In this document: in pieces, positions 1-7,854 of the stretch | How positions within the stretch are numbered: position 1 is the stretch's first letter | Layout of the letters: every line of letters begins with the position of its first letter | Source of the DNA: CAZADH01 sp964483805 | GTDB taxonomy: Bacteria > Muiribacteriota > Ozemobacteria > Ozemobacterales > Ozemobacteraceae | DNA: 45,900 bases | Assembly: GCA_964483805.1 (NCBI GenBank) | Contig: CAZADH010000012.1 | Span: forward strand, 1-45,900 | Direction: 5' to 3' | Translations under genes and position numbers: made by a program | The notes under the pieces: model-generated | What the model was told of the DNA's origin: nothing | The model's database searches: none | Seen by the model: the letters and a program-made list of their open reading frames with translations, nothing else

Positions 1-54
1 TAGAGCAACAGCCTTCTAAGCTGTGGGCCAGAGGTTCGAGTCCTCTCAGGCGCG
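1..54 (+). tRNA. tRNA-Arg(TCT), 5' end cut by window
   Basis: The anticodon stem ACAGC/GCTGT encloses the loop CTTCTAA, giving anticodon TCT (reads AGA). The T-arm GAGG-TTCGAGT-CCTC follows, then the 3' acceptor strand CAGGCGC with discriminator G at 54. The acceptor 5' strand and part of the D-arm lie before the window. CCA is not encoded. It is the first of five closely spaced tRNA genes that probably form one transcript ending at the terminator at 466. Confidence 0.93.
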
Positions 55-85
55 CATCAAGGAACCTCGAACCGGGTGCGACCAT

Positions 86-158
86 GGTGAGAGTAGTTCA
101 ATGGTAGAGCCCTGGATTGTGGATCCAGTCGTTGCGGGTTCGAATCCCGTCTCTCACC
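86..158 (+). tRNA. tRNA-His(GTG)
   Basis: The stem CTGGA/TCCAG carries the loop TTGTGGA, so the anticodon is GTG. The acceptor GTGAGAG pairs with CTCTCAC, and an extra G at 86 (position -1) faces the discriminator C at 158. The G-1:C73 pair is the bacterial identity element for histidyl-tRNA synthetase. CCA is not encoded. Confidence 0.95.
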
Positions 159-176
159 CTGTTTCTGGCCGTGTGA

Positions 177-250
177 GCGCTTGTAGCTCAACTGGATAGA
201 GCAACGGCCTTCGGAGCCGTAGGCTGAGGGTTCGAATCCTTCCAGGCGCG
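177..250 (+). tRNA. tRNA-Arg(TCG)
   Basis: The stem ACGGC/GCCGT holds the loop CTTCGGA with anticodon TCG (reads CGA). The acceptor GCGCTTG (177-183) pairs with CAGGCGC (243-249); the discriminator is G. Its 3' acceptor strand is identical to that of the first tRNA-Arg. CCA is not encoded. Confidence 0.95.
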
Positions 251-269
251 CTTGAACAAAACCCATTAC

Positions 270-341
270 GGGGCGTTAGCTCAGGGGTAGAGCATCTGAC
301 TTTTAATCAGATGGTCGATGGTTCGAATCCATCACGCCTCA
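270..341 (+). tRNA. tRNA-Lys(TTT)
   Basis: The stem TCTGA/TCAGA carries the loop CTTTTAA, so the anticodon is TTT. The acceptor GGGGCGT pairs with ACGCCTC; the discriminator is A. It is very similar to the next tRNA-Lys, pointing to tandem duplication with anticodon divergence. CCA is not encoded. Confidence 0.95.
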
Positions 342-388
342 CGTGTTTGACGTTTTTCAGCGGTTGTGGTAAGCTTTACACGCATTAC

Positions 389-460
389 GGGGCGTTAGCT
401 CAATGGTAGAGCAACTGACTCTTAATCAGTAGGTTTAGGGTTCGAGTCCCTGACGCCTCA
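389..460 (+). tRNA. tRNA-Lys(CTT)
   Basis: The stem ACTGA/TCAGT carries the loop CTCTTAA, so the anticodon is CTT. Acceptor and T-arm match the tRNA-Lys(TTT) 48 bases upstream almost completely. It is the last gene of the cluster and is followed within six bases by a strong terminator. Confidence 0.95.
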
Positions 461-465
461 CCGAG

Positions 466-503
466 ATCCCCTTCGGACCACCGAAGGGGATGTTCGTTTT
501 TTC
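466..503 (+). terminator. Rho-independent terminator of the tRNA cluster
   Basis: A perfect 11-bp stem (ATCCCCTTCGG at 466-476 with its complement at 481-491) closes a four-base ACCA loop and is followed by GTTCGTTTTTT. It ends the five-tRNA transcript. Confidence 0.9.
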
Positions 504-606
504 CCATTTTTCGCCACCACGGTTTGTGCTAGACTGGATGCTGGTACGAGAAATCGTGCACCGAGGCCAGCCTCCTTTGATTCTTGATGACCGGGAGACA
601 CTCCGT

Positions 607-870
607 ATGATGCGTCTGCTGACTTTCCTGTTGGTCGTGGGTGTGTTGATGATGGCGGCCGGGTGCACGAGCGAAGACACCGCGGGCAAGAACCTGACGA
701 ACTCCGACCCGCAGGTCCGCATCCAGGCCGCCGAAAAACTTGGCGAGATCGGCACCTACAAGGCGATGATGCTACTCGAGAATGCCAAGACCAAAGAGCA
801 GGACTACGTGGTTCGCGACGCCATCACCAAGGCGATGGCCAAGATCAAGAAACAGCCGATGTACAAATAA
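607..870 (+). CDS. small HEAT-repeat lipoprotein
   Basis: This is an 87-aa protein. The N-terminus MMRLLTFLLVVGVLMMAAGC is a signal peptide with a lipobox (AAGC), so it is probably lipid-anchored and exported. The remainder (DPQVRIQAAEKLGEIGTYKA and the following helices) reads as one to two HEAT/PBS-lyase-type helical repeats, usually protein-protein contact modules. I chose the ATG at 607 rather than an upstream in-frame ATG at 490, because 490 lies inside the tRNA terminator hairpin and the extension is not protein-like; GGGAG lies 9 bases upstream of 607. The next gene starts 41 bases downstream on the same strand, so the two are probably co-transcribed. The partner is unknown. Confidence 0.75.
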   Translation: MMRLLTFLLVVGVLMMAAGCTSEDTAGKNLTNSDPQVRIQAAEKLGEIGTYKAMMLLENAKTKEQDYVVRDAITKAMAKIKKQPMYK

Positions 871-911
871 CTCCTTCCAGCCAGCGACTGGCTGCCATCG
901 AGGTCTCAGGT

Positions 912-2378
912 ATGCGCAAGAGCATTTCGTCGGTCATGTTGTTGGGTGCACTTGGTGTTGCCGGCTTGTTGCCGGTTCCGCAGGTTGCGCAGGCCGGTTC
1001 GGCTTCGTTGCATGTCGACGTCGGCCTCAACCACTTTTACAAGAAGCGTTATCTCGAAGCGTTTCAAGAGTTCAAGGCCGCCACCGAGGTCGACCCGCGC
1101 AACGCCGAGGCCCATTACAACCTGGCGAGAATCTACAAACTGCAGGGCTTCTTCAAAGAGGCGGCAGCCGAACTGATGCTGACGCTGCAGATCAAGCCCG
1201 ATCATTCTGCAGCGCAGCGAGAGCTGGCCGACATCAAAGGCAAGCTCGAACGCGATGTCAGCCAACGCCTGAAGATCGAGGGCAAACAGGTCACCGTTCG
1301 GGAGGCCGTCGAGCAGGTTGGCCAGGATCAGCAACAGAAGCTCGGCCAGAAACTCCTGGCCAAGGGTGATCTGGCGGGCGCCGCCACCGCCTTCGAGGCG
1401 GCATTGACGAGCAACCCGTACAACCCCAAGATTCATGCGGTACTTGGCTACATCTACTTTCAAGGCAACAAGTTCGCGCAGGCGCTCGAACGATACACGA
1501 AAGCGGCCGAATTGAGCCCCAACGATGCCGAGGTCCAATATGCTCTTGGTCTTCTGCACATCCGCCTCGACGCATATGACCGGGCCGAGACGCATCTGAA
1601 GCAGGCGATTGCGCTCTCTCCCGATCTGGTCAAGGCGCATTACAGCCTGGGCGAGGTTTACGAGAAACTCGAACAGAGTGAGAACGCCCTTTTCGAGTAT
1701 CGCAAGTGCCTGGCGCTGAACCCCGATTTGTCGCAAGCGAAAGCCCGCATCGATTCGCTGGGGTCACGTCTCGCGTTTCAGTATTTCAATCGTGGGGTGG
1801 TGTATTACCAGAAGGGCAAATATGAGAAAGCCGAGGCATTGCTGGGTCTGTCGGTGCAGCAGGGCCAGTTGTCGGCGGCCCAACGCGACCAGGCCGAAGA
1901 GATGCTGAAGACTTCGCGGTTCTGGATTGCCAAGCAGCAAGGCGAGGAGAAGATCCGCAAGGTTCGCCAGGATGTGCGTCAGGACGCCTACATCAACAAA
2001 GACATTCGCATCGAAGACGTTGTCAATACACCGGGGTCGTACGTCAATCAGCCTGTCACCTGGACGGGCGAAGTCGTTTTCATCGACACCAAAGGCGGCC
2101 GGCCACGCTACTTCATCAACAGCAACACGAACGTGAAAGCCGAGAGCAACCTCGATTACGTCTTTGGCATCGTGTTTCCCAAAGACCTGCCCCGCGACTC
2201 GCGCATCAATCTCTACGCGCGCGTCGAGGTCCGCGGCCGCGTCCTACGGGTCGAAAAGGTGCAGAATACGGTCAGCCTGGCCATGAGCCGGCAGCAACAG
2301 CCGATCATCGAGGCCACCGAAGTGACTTTCACCCGCGAATCGGAGTCGAGCGAACCACTGGTCGTCCGGTTCTACTGA
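912..2378 (+). CDS. secreted TPR protein with C-terminal OB-like domain
   Basis: This is a 488-aa protein with a Sec signal peptide (MRKSISS, hydrophobic core, cleavage near AQAGS, residue 29). TPR-type helical pairs occupy about residues 33-105, 143-280 and 288-320, with typical patterns such as AHYNLARIYKLQGFFKEAAA and KAHYSLGEVYEKLEQSENAL. Residues 365-470 (IRIEDVVNTPGSYVNQPVTW through EVRGRVLRVEKV) resemble an OB-fold beta-barrel; that is inference from the strand pattern. The family and partner are not recognised. The role is probably scaffolding in the periplasm or at the cell surface. It follows the HEAT lipoprotein with a 41-base gap and could form an envelope complex with it. In-frame codons upstream of 912 run through the lipoprotein gene in another frame and are not part of this protein. 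Confidence 0.8.
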   Translation: MRKSISSVMLLGALGVAGLLPVPQVAQAGSASLHVDVGLNHFYKKRYLEAFQEFKAATEVDPRNAEAHYNLARIYKLQGFFKEAAAELMLTLQIKPDHSAAQRELADIKGKLERDVSQRLKIEGKQVTVREAVEQVGQDQQQKLGQKLLAKGDLAGAATAFEAALTSNPYNPKIHAVLGYIYFQGNKFAQALERYTKAAELSPNDAEVQYALGLLHIRLDAYDRAETHLKQAIALSPDLVKAHYSLGEVYEKLEQSENALFEYRKCLALNPDLSQAKARIDSLGSRLAFQYFNRGVVYYQKGKYEKAEALLGLSVQQGQLSAAQRDQAEEMLKTSRFWIAKQQGEEKIRKVRQDVRQDAYINKDIRIEDVVNTPGSYVNQPVTWTGEVVFIDTKGGRPRYFINSNTNVKAESNLDYVFGIVFPKDLPRDSRINLYARVEVRGRVLRVEKVQNTVSLAMSRQQQPIIEATEVTFTRESESSEPLVVRFY

Positions 2379-2483
2379 ACACCGGGCGCAGTCGCGCTGC
2401 CGCCGCATGGGGTACTGCAACGTTTCGCGAAGTGCCAAAGAGCGAACGAGCGGCCGTGGGTACCCGACGAGGGCGCCTGCCCC

Positions 2484-2512
2484 CCTACGCCCATCGTGAG
2501 CGGGCGGCACCG
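2484..2512 (+). repeat. relic of the window-end 81-bp repeat
   Basis: CTACGCCCATCGTGAGCGGG followed by CGGCACCG matches the segment ending each 81-bp unit at 45751-45774 at 26 of 28 positions. The flanks (2379-2483) have only scattered similarity to the unit, such as CGTTTCGCG. The rest of 2379-2513 holds no gene that I can support. This is a dispersed degenerate copy, 43 kb from the array. Confidence 0.6.
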
Positions 2513-2513
2513 C

Positions 2514-2542
2514 TTGCACGACAAATCGATTTCTGATATGGT
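2514..2542 (+). promoter_or_regulatory. promoter of tRNA-Leu
   Basis: TTGCAC (2514-2519), a 17-base spacer and TATGGT (2537-2542), with an upstream TG forming an extended -10 (TGATATGGT). The predicted start near 2549 is about 16 bases before the tRNA-Leu gene. Confidence 0.6.
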
Positions 2543-2564
2543 GGCGTGCAGGTTTGCCGTTTGA

Positions 2565-2679
2565 GCGAGGGTNNNNNNNNNNNNNNNNNNNNNNNNNNNN
2601 NNNNNNNNNNNNNNNNNNNACGCGCCAGACTTAGGATCTGGTGGTGAAAACCATGCGGGTTCAAGTCCCGCCCTTCGCA
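2565..2679 (+). tRNA. tRNA-Leu(TAG), interrupted by assembly gap
   Basis: The 5' strand GCGAGGG at 2565 pairs with CCTTCGC at 2672-2678 (one G-T pair), so both sides of the gap belong to one gene. After the gap, the stem CCAGA/TCTGG encloses CTTAGGA (anticodon TAG, reads CTA), followed by a long class II variable arm (GGTGAAAACC) and the T-arm GCGGG-TTCAAGT-CCCGC. The D-arm lies in the run of Ns. As written, the gene is about 30 bases longer than a normal tRNA-Leu, so the gap length is probably not literal. Confidence 0.88.
2573..2619. other. assembly gap (47 N)
   Basis: Forty-seven undetermined bases inside tRNA-Leu. About 17 bases would suffice to complete the acceptor/D-arm of a standard tRNA-Leu, so the gap size is likely an estimate or placeholder. 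Confidence 0.95.
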
Positions 2680-2714
2680 CTGCGGGCGAGCTGATCAGGT
2701 ATGTGAAAATGCGA

Positions 2715-2787
2715 GCGGGAGTAGCTCAGTTGGTAGAGCTCCTGCCTTCCAAGCAGGAGGTCGCGGGTCCGAGTCCCGTCTCCCGCT
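2715..2787 (+). tRNA. tRNA-Gly(TCC)
   Basis: The stem CCTGC/GCAGG carries the loop CTTCCAA (anticodon TCC, reads GGA). The acceptor GCGGGAG (2715-2721) pairs with CTCCCGC (2780-2786); the discriminator is T. CCA is not encoded. A run of eight Ts follows at 2791-2798 without a preceding separate hairpin, and tig starts 48 bases downstream, so tRNA transcription may read into tig. Confidence 0.95.
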
Positions 2788-2835
2788 CCCTTTTTTTTCC
2801 CTTAATTTCGTGTTGATCGAAGGAGCCCACAAGCA

Positions 2836-4173
2836 ATGTACAAATCGCAAGTCCAAGAGCTGGAACCCAACAAAGTCGCACTACTGATCGAAGTGGGCAA
2901 AGACAAGGTCAAAGAGGCCTTCACCAGCTTTTTCGCCGCGGCCGCTCGCGAAGCGAAGGTGCCCGGTTTTCGTCAGGGCAAGGTGCCCCGGGCCGTGCTC
3001 GAGAAGCACATTGGCAAATCCGAGGTGCTCGAAGAGATCCAGCAGTTGTTGATTCGCGACGCGTACCCGCGCGCAATACAGGAACACAAGCTGGTGCCGG
3101 TCAGCGAGGCCGAGATCTCCGAAGCCCAACTGGCCGAAGGCCAGCCGTTCACCTTCCGCGCCACCGTCGAGCTGAAACCGAAACTGCCCGAGTTCGCCTA
3201 CCGCGATCTCGACGTGACGGTCAAACAGATCAAAGTGTCTGACGAGGCCGTCGACAAGGTCATCAAGAACCTGCAAGAACGCTACTCGAAGACCCGTCCG
3301 GTCGAAGACCGCGGTCTGCAGTATGGCGATTACTACCTGGCGGACATCAGCGTGTTCATCGACGGCACCCGCATCGACGAGCTGTCGAAAGACCGCACCT
3401 ATCACAAGTTCCAAGACGAGGCCAACAACGTGCTGGCGCCGATCCTCGGCATTCGCCCCGGCGAGGAGCGCCGCTTCACCAAGGTTCTGAGCGACGACGC
3501 GGAGAAAGACTCGAAGTATTTCGGCAAGACGCTCGAATACGTGGTCAAGGTCGAACGCATCTCTGCACCGACATTGCCTGAGATCAACGACGAGTTCGCC
3601 AAAGAAGTTGGCGATTACGAGTCGGTCGCCGACCTGAAGAAGAAGATCGGCGAGGACCTGGGCAAGAATTTCCTCGAGGACGCCCAGGGTCGGGCTCTCG
3701 AAGCGTTGCTCAAGAAGATCAGCGGCGCGGTCGAGGTCCGGATTCCCGAGGCGATGATCCAGCGCACGATCGACATGTTCATCCGCCGTCTCGAGCAACG
3801 ATACCGCCAGTTCGGCGCCTCGTTCAAAGAGTACCTCGAGAAGACAAACCAGAAGATCGAAGATTTCCGCGACGCGCATCGCGACAAGGCCACGGAAGAA
3901 GCCAAGGTCACCCTCATCATGGACGCGGTCGGTGAGCGCGAACAGATGAAGGTCAACGACGAGGAATACCGTGCGGAAGTCGAGCGAATGGCCGGTGAAT
4001 ACCACATGCCGGTCGAGAAGATGTTGGCGACAATCAACGAGCGTGGCATCGAGGAAGGCATCCGCGATGAGGTGCTCGATAAAAAAATCCGCGAGTTTTT
4101 GCTCAAGAACAACAAGGTGACGTTCGATATGGTCAATGAGAGCGAACTCAAGAAAGGGGACGACCAAGAGTGA
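2836..4173 (+). CDS. tig: trigger factor (ribosome-associated chaperone)
   Basis: This is a 445-aa protein that binds at the ribosomal exit tunnel through the signature GFRQGKVPR (residues 44-52) in the N-terminal domain and holds nascent chains in the C-terminal helical cradle (about 250-430). The middle domain (about 155-245) has FKBP topology with GDYYLADISVFIDGTRID, but the usual glycine-rich FKBP stretch after this segment is not visible, so prolyl isomerase activity may be weak or lost. The ATG at 2836 has AAGGAG just upstream. The stop codon overlaps the clpP start by four bases, giving translational coupling in tig-clpP-clpX, an order common in bacteria. Confidence 0.96.
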   Translation: MYKSQVQELEPNKVALLIEVGKDKVKEAFTSFFAAAAREAKVPGFRQGKVPRAVLEKHIGKSEVLEEIQQLLIRDAYPRAIQEHKLVPVSEAEISEAQLAEGQPFTFRATVELKPKLPEFAYRDLDVTVKQIKVSDEAVDKVIKNLQERYSKTRPVEDRGLQYGDYYLADISVFIDGTRIDELSKDRTYHKFQDEANNVLAPILGIRPGEERRFTKVLSDDAEKDSKYFGKTLEYVVKVERISAPTLPEINDEFAKEVGDYESVADLKKKIGEDLGKNFLEDAQGRALEALLKKISGAVEVRIPEAMIQRTIDMFIRRLEQRYRQFGASFKEYLEKTNQKIEDFRDAHRDKATEEAKVTLIMDAVGEREQMKVNDEEYRAEVERMAGEYHMPVEKMLATINERGIEEGIRDEVLDKKIREFLLKNNKVTFDMVNESELKKGDDQE

Positions 4174-4778
4174 CGCTGGTACCGATCGTCATTGAGCAAA
4201 GCAATCGCGGCGAGCGCGCGTATGACATTTATTCGCGCCTCCTGAAAGACCGGATCGTATTCATCGGAGGGCCGATCGAAGACCATCTGGCCGATCTCGT
4301 CGTCGCCCAACTCCTTTTTCTCGAATCGGAAGATCCCGAGAAAGACATCTCGTTGTACCTCAACAGCCCGGGCGGTGTGGTTACGGCCGGGTTGGCGATC
4401 TACGACACCATGCAGTACATCAAGCCCGACGTCAGCACCATCTGCATCGGGCAGGCGGCCAGCATGGGCGCCGTCCTGCTTGCGGCCGGGGCCAAGGGCA
4501 AGCGGTATGCGCTGCCCAACAGCCGCATCATGATGCATCAGCCGTCCGGGGGAGCGCAGGGCATGGCCAGCGATATCGAGATTCAGGCTGGCGAGATCCT
4601 GCGCATCAAAGAGAACCTCAACAACATTCTGGCGACCCACACCGGTCAGCCTCTGAAGCGGGTGAAGAAAGACACCGACCGTGATTTCTTCATGTCTGCC
4701 GAGGAAGCCAAAACCTACGGACTGATCGACGAGGTCGTGCAACGCAAGCCGGTGACGCCGAAGGCGACAGAGGGCTGA
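4170..4778 (+). CDS. clpP: ATP-dependent Clp protease proteolytic subunit
   Basis: This is a 202-aa serine peptidase of family S14 that forms the tetradecameric chamber fed by ClpX. The catalytic triad is visible: Ser98 in GQAASMGA, His123 in MMHQPSGG and Asp172 in DTDRDFF. The length is standard. The start is GTG at 4170, overlapping the tig stop (GTGA), with AAAGGGG just upstream. There is essentially no extended propeptide before the usual core start. clpX begins 8 bases after the stop, so the protease and its unfoldase are made together. Confidence 0.97.
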   Translation: MTLVPIVIEQSNRGERAYDIYSRLLKDRIVFIGGPIEDHLADLVVAQLLFLESEDPEKDISLYLNSPGGVVTAGLAIYDTMQYIKPDVSTICIGQAASMGAVLLAAGAKGKRYALPNSRIMMHQPSGGAQGMASDIEIQAGEILRIKENLNNILATHTGQPLKRVKKDTDRDFFMSAEEAKTYGLIDEVVQRKPVTPKATEG

Positions 4779-4785
4779 TAGCAAA

Positions 4786-6036
4786 ATGTTCTCGAAAAAC
4801 CACCAGTTCCGGTGTTCGTTCTGTGGCAAGAGTCAAGACCAGGTCCGCAAGTTGATTGCGGGTCCTGAAGTCTACATCTGCGACGAATGCATCGAGTTGT
4901 GCAATGAGATCATTCTCGAGGAACTGGAGGACGAGAACACTCTCGAGCTCAAGAACGTCATGAAGCCACGCGAAATCGTGGCGATTCTCGATCAGTATGT
5001 CGTCGGTCAGGAGCGCGCGAAGAAGACCGTCTCGGTGGCGGTTTACAACCACTACAAGCGCATCCAGATGAACAAGGGCAACAAAAAAGACGACGTCGAG
5101 CTGCAGAAGGCCAACGTGCTCTTCATGGGGCCGACCGGCTGCGGCAAGACCCTGATCGCCCAGACCCTGGCGCGCATTCTCAACGTACCCTTCTGTATTG
5201 CTGATGCCACGACGCTGACCGAGGCTGGTTACGTCGGCGAAGACGTCGAGAGCATTCTGCTCAACCTGCTGCAAAATGCCGACTACGACGTACAGAAAGC
5301 CGAAAAGGGCATCGTCTACATCGACGAGATCGACAAGATCGCCCGCAAGAGCGAGAACGTGTCGATCACCCGTGATGTGTCGGGCGAAGGCGTGCAACAA
5401 GCATTGTTGAAGCTGCTCGAGGGCAAGATCGCCCATGTGCCGCCGCAAGGTGGGCGCAAGCATCCGCATCAAGATTTTATCCAGCTCAACACCGAGAACA
5501 TCCTGTTCATCTGCGGCGGCTCGTTCGAGGGTATCGAGAAGATCATCGAGCAGCGGACGCGGCAGAAGTCGGTCGGGTTTGGCTCGACGCCGATGTCGAA
5601 ACGCGACCGGCGCGTCAACGACCTGCTCAAGCAACTGATGCCGGAAGACCTGCTCAAGTTCGGGATGATCCCCGAGTTCATCGGCCGCATTCCGGTGTTC
5701 ACCTGCTTCGAGGCCCTCGATGAAGCGGCCCTGGTGCAGATCCTCACCGCGCCGAAAAACGCCGTCGTTAAGCAGTATGCCCGCATGTTCAAGCTCGAGG
5801 GGGTCGAGATCGAGATCACGCCGAAAGCGCTTAGCGCCATCGCCCGCAAAGCGATCCGCCAACGCACCGGCGCCCGTGGTCTGCGCGGCATCATGGAAGA
5901 GTTGTTCCTCGAACTGATGTATGACATTCCCAGCCGTCCCGAGATTTCCAAGGTCATCGTCACCGAACGGTGTGTCGAGAAACACGAACCCGTCCAGGTG
6001 GTGTATCGGGTGCCAGAGGGCGAGAAGACCGCCTGA
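4786..6036 (+). CDS. clpX: Clp protease ATPase ClpX
   Basis: This is a 416-aa hexameric AAA+ unfoldase that delivers substrates to ClpP. The N-terminal zinc-binding domain has Cys10, Cys13, Cys32 and Cys35. The Walker A motif GPTGCGKT is at 115-122, the Walker B motif IVYIDE at 176-181, the pore loop GYVG at 149-152 and sensor 2 at GARGLRG. The ClpP-docking loop, normally IGF, reads VGFG at about 263-266, a conservative change. It is co-directional with clpP with an 8-base gap and ends 25 bases before a strong bidirectional terminator. Confidence 0.97.
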   Translation: MFSKNHQFRCSFCGKSQDQVRKLIAGPEVYICDECIELCNEIILEELEDENTLELKNVMKPREIVAILDQYVVGQERAKKTVSVAVYNHYKRIQMNKGNKKDDVELQKANVLFMGPTGCGKTLIAQTLARILNVPFCIADATTLTEAGYVGEDVESILLNLLQNADYDVQKAEKGIVYIDEIDKIARKSENVSITRDVSGEGVQQALLKLLEGKIAHVPPQGGRKHPHQDFIQLNTENILFICGGSFEGIEKIIEQRTRQKSVGFGSTPMSKRDRRVNDLLKQLMPEDLLKFGMIPEFIGRIPVFTCFEALDEAALVQILTAPKNAVVKQYARMFKLEGVEIEITPKALSAIARKAIRQRTGARGLRGIMEELFLELMYDIPSRPEISKVIVTERCVEKHEPVQVVYRVPEGEKTA

Positions 6037-6060
6037 CGTCATTCTGGCTCGGCAAGCCAT

Positions 6061-6097
6061 CAACACCCCCGCGGTCACAGCGATCGCGGGGGTGTTG
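6061..6097. terminator. bidirectional terminator between clpX and the NFACT gene
   Basis: A perfect 13-bp stem (6061-6073 with 6085-6097, core ACCCCCGCG) has an 11-base loop. It sits between two genes converging from opposite strands. The T-tract is short on both sides. Confidence 0.75.
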
Positions 6098-6120
6098 CTT
6101 TCAGGACGAAGGCGAAGCGC

Positions 6121-7833
6121 CTACCGGTCGTCGGGACTGGGCGTACCTTGCGCCAGCAACGCCTCGGCCTGCCACGGATCGACGCGCAACGACTGTTGCG
6201 GCTTGAAGCTGACGCGGCCCGCCCCACCCCCGGGAATCCGCCTCACGGTGGCCACGTCGGTGGCATCGACGACGACGTTGCTGCCCTGACGGGCCGCCGA
6301 AAACCAAGCGGCAAGTATTGCACCGCGCAATACATCTTCTTCACATGGTGTTGCACCCGGGCGCCGGACCAGCACATGACTGCCCGGCACTTCGTGGGCG
6401 TGCAACCAGATATCACCGCGACGTCCCAGATGAAAGGTGATCAGATCGTTGTGCCGTGCATTGCGGCCGACGTAGAAACGGCAACCGTCGAGTTCGAGCA
6501 GCGGTGGCAGCGCTTTGGCGTGTTTGCGATCGCCAACGACAGCCTGTTCGGTTCGCCGGCCCCGACGTTGCCGCACCGTGGTCTCGGTGCGCAGCATCGC
6601 CTCGAGATCGCCGGCCCGTTCGGCCGAGACACAAAGGTACTCCTGTTCGCGCAGCCAGGCCAGCTCACCCCGCAGAACATCGATGCGCTGCTGCGCGGCG
6701 GCGAGGCCACGCCGCGCTTTTTTGTAGCGGTTGAAATACTGCTTGGCATTGTCGGCGGGCGACCGCAGCGGGTCGAGGGTCACGTTAACCGGTTGTCCGT
6801 CAGTGAAACCGGGCAGTTCGACGAGCGCCGCCCGCGGGGGGATCTGGTTGAGGTAGGCGAGGATCAGTTCCCCGGCCTGGCGCAGGTCATCGGCGCGGCG
6901 GTACGATGCCAACCGCGCTTCCTCTTCGGCCAGCGCCGTCTCGACCCGGCCGATTTCTTTGCGCCACCGCTGCAGGGCGCGCTCACGCAGCCCGGCAAGA
7001 TCGCGCACGCCGGTGAAGTCACGCTCGATCACGAGCAACGCGTCGTTGACGCTCGCGTGCGCAGTGGCCGACGAACCCAGGTGGGTCAGGGCCAGCGCCG
7101 CGATGGCCTGCACCTTGGCGTTGGCGGTGTACACCCACACGGAACCGGCGCCGACGAGTTCGTCGATCAGAGCGGCCCAGGTCTCGGCCGCCGGCATCTG
7201 TTGATGCTGCAGACGGTGCGCCAGTTCGCGGGCCAGGCGTGGCGTCATCCCGTGGATGCGATCGGGCCAGGCCTCGGGCGGCGCGCGCAAGATCTCGGAC
7301 ACTGCCGTCGGCGACGCCGTCAGCGGATCGAGCCGATCGGGTGCGCCCGGCGGAGCGACATAGGTTTTTTTGATGCCGTTGTGGGTCCGATGGTTCCACT
7401 GATCGAGCACCGTACCGTCGGCATCGAGAACAAGGGCATTGGTCACCCGTCCGGTGAGTTCCAGAATCAGGCGAAACCGGGTTTTGCCGCCCAGCACAGA
7501 ATCGACGCGCAGGAAGTCCAGGACAACGACACGGTCCCAGCCGGCCACGGCGAGCGACACCAGACGGGCGTCGCGCAGGCGACGATCGAGCGACGCCCCA
7601 AACCCATGTGGCTCGACGACAGGATCGTCCCAGACCGTCTGCCAGAGCAGACCCGCGTGCTGGGGCTGCACCCGGGCATGCAACAGCGTCCGCGCCCCGT
7701 CGGCCTCGCGCAGGATGAAGCCCCAGTCGCCCTGGCCGAACTCGCACACCCGGAGCACGGTCGGCCGGTGAGCAACTCGGACAGCGAGTTCCCGGCAGTG
7801 CCGGCGCAGGCTCCAGTAATCGAGGGTCGCCAC
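6121..7833 (-). CDS. NFACT family protein (RqcH/Rqc2-like ribosome quality control)
   Basis: The NFACT family (bacterial RqcH/FbpA, eukaryotic Rqc2/NEMF) binds obstructed 50S subunits and directs C-terminal alanine tailing of stalled chains. The protein has about 570 residues: an NFACT-N lobe (to about 215), a coiled-coil region (about 280-430) and a C-terminal NFACT-R domain with DIWLHAHEVPGSHVLVR near residue 475. An Asp-Arg pair in GWDRVVVLDF (about 100-109) matches the DR motif used by RqcH in tRNA binding. The best start is GTG at 7833: GGAG lies 8 bases upstream, whereas an in-frame TTG at 7839 would be only 2 bases from it. It lies 21 bases downstream of the membrane protein gene on the same strand and converges on clpX, so several protein quality-control genes are adjacent. 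Confidence 0.88.
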   Translation of the reverse strand: MATLDYWSLRRHCRELAVRVAHRPTVLRVCEFGQGDWGFILREADGARTLLHARVQPQHAGLLWQTVWDDPVVEPHGFGASLDRRLRDARLVSLAVAGWDRVVVLDFLRVDSVLGGKTRFRLILELTGRVTNALVLDADGTVLDQWNHRTHNGIKKTYVAPPGAPDRLDPLTASPTAVSEILRAPPEAWPDRIHGMTPRLARELAHRLQHQQMPAAETWAALIDELVGAGSVWVYTANAKVQAIAALALTHLGSSATAHASVNDALLVIERDFTGVRDLAGLRERALQRWRKEIGRVETALAEEEARLASYRRADDLRQAGELILAYLNQIPPRAALVELPGFTDGQPVNVTLDPLRSPADNAKQYFNRYKKARRGLAAAQQRIDVLRGELAWLREQEYLCVSAERAGDLEAMLRTETTVRQRRGRRTEQAVVGDRKHAKALPPLLELDGCRFYVGRNARHNDLITFHLGRRGDIWLHAHEVPGSHVLVRRPGATPCEEDVLRGAILAAWFSAARQGSNVVVDATDVATVRRIPGGGAGRVSFKPQQSLRVDPWQAEALLAQGTPSPDDR

Positions 7834-7854
7834 AATCAATACTCCGTATGTATA

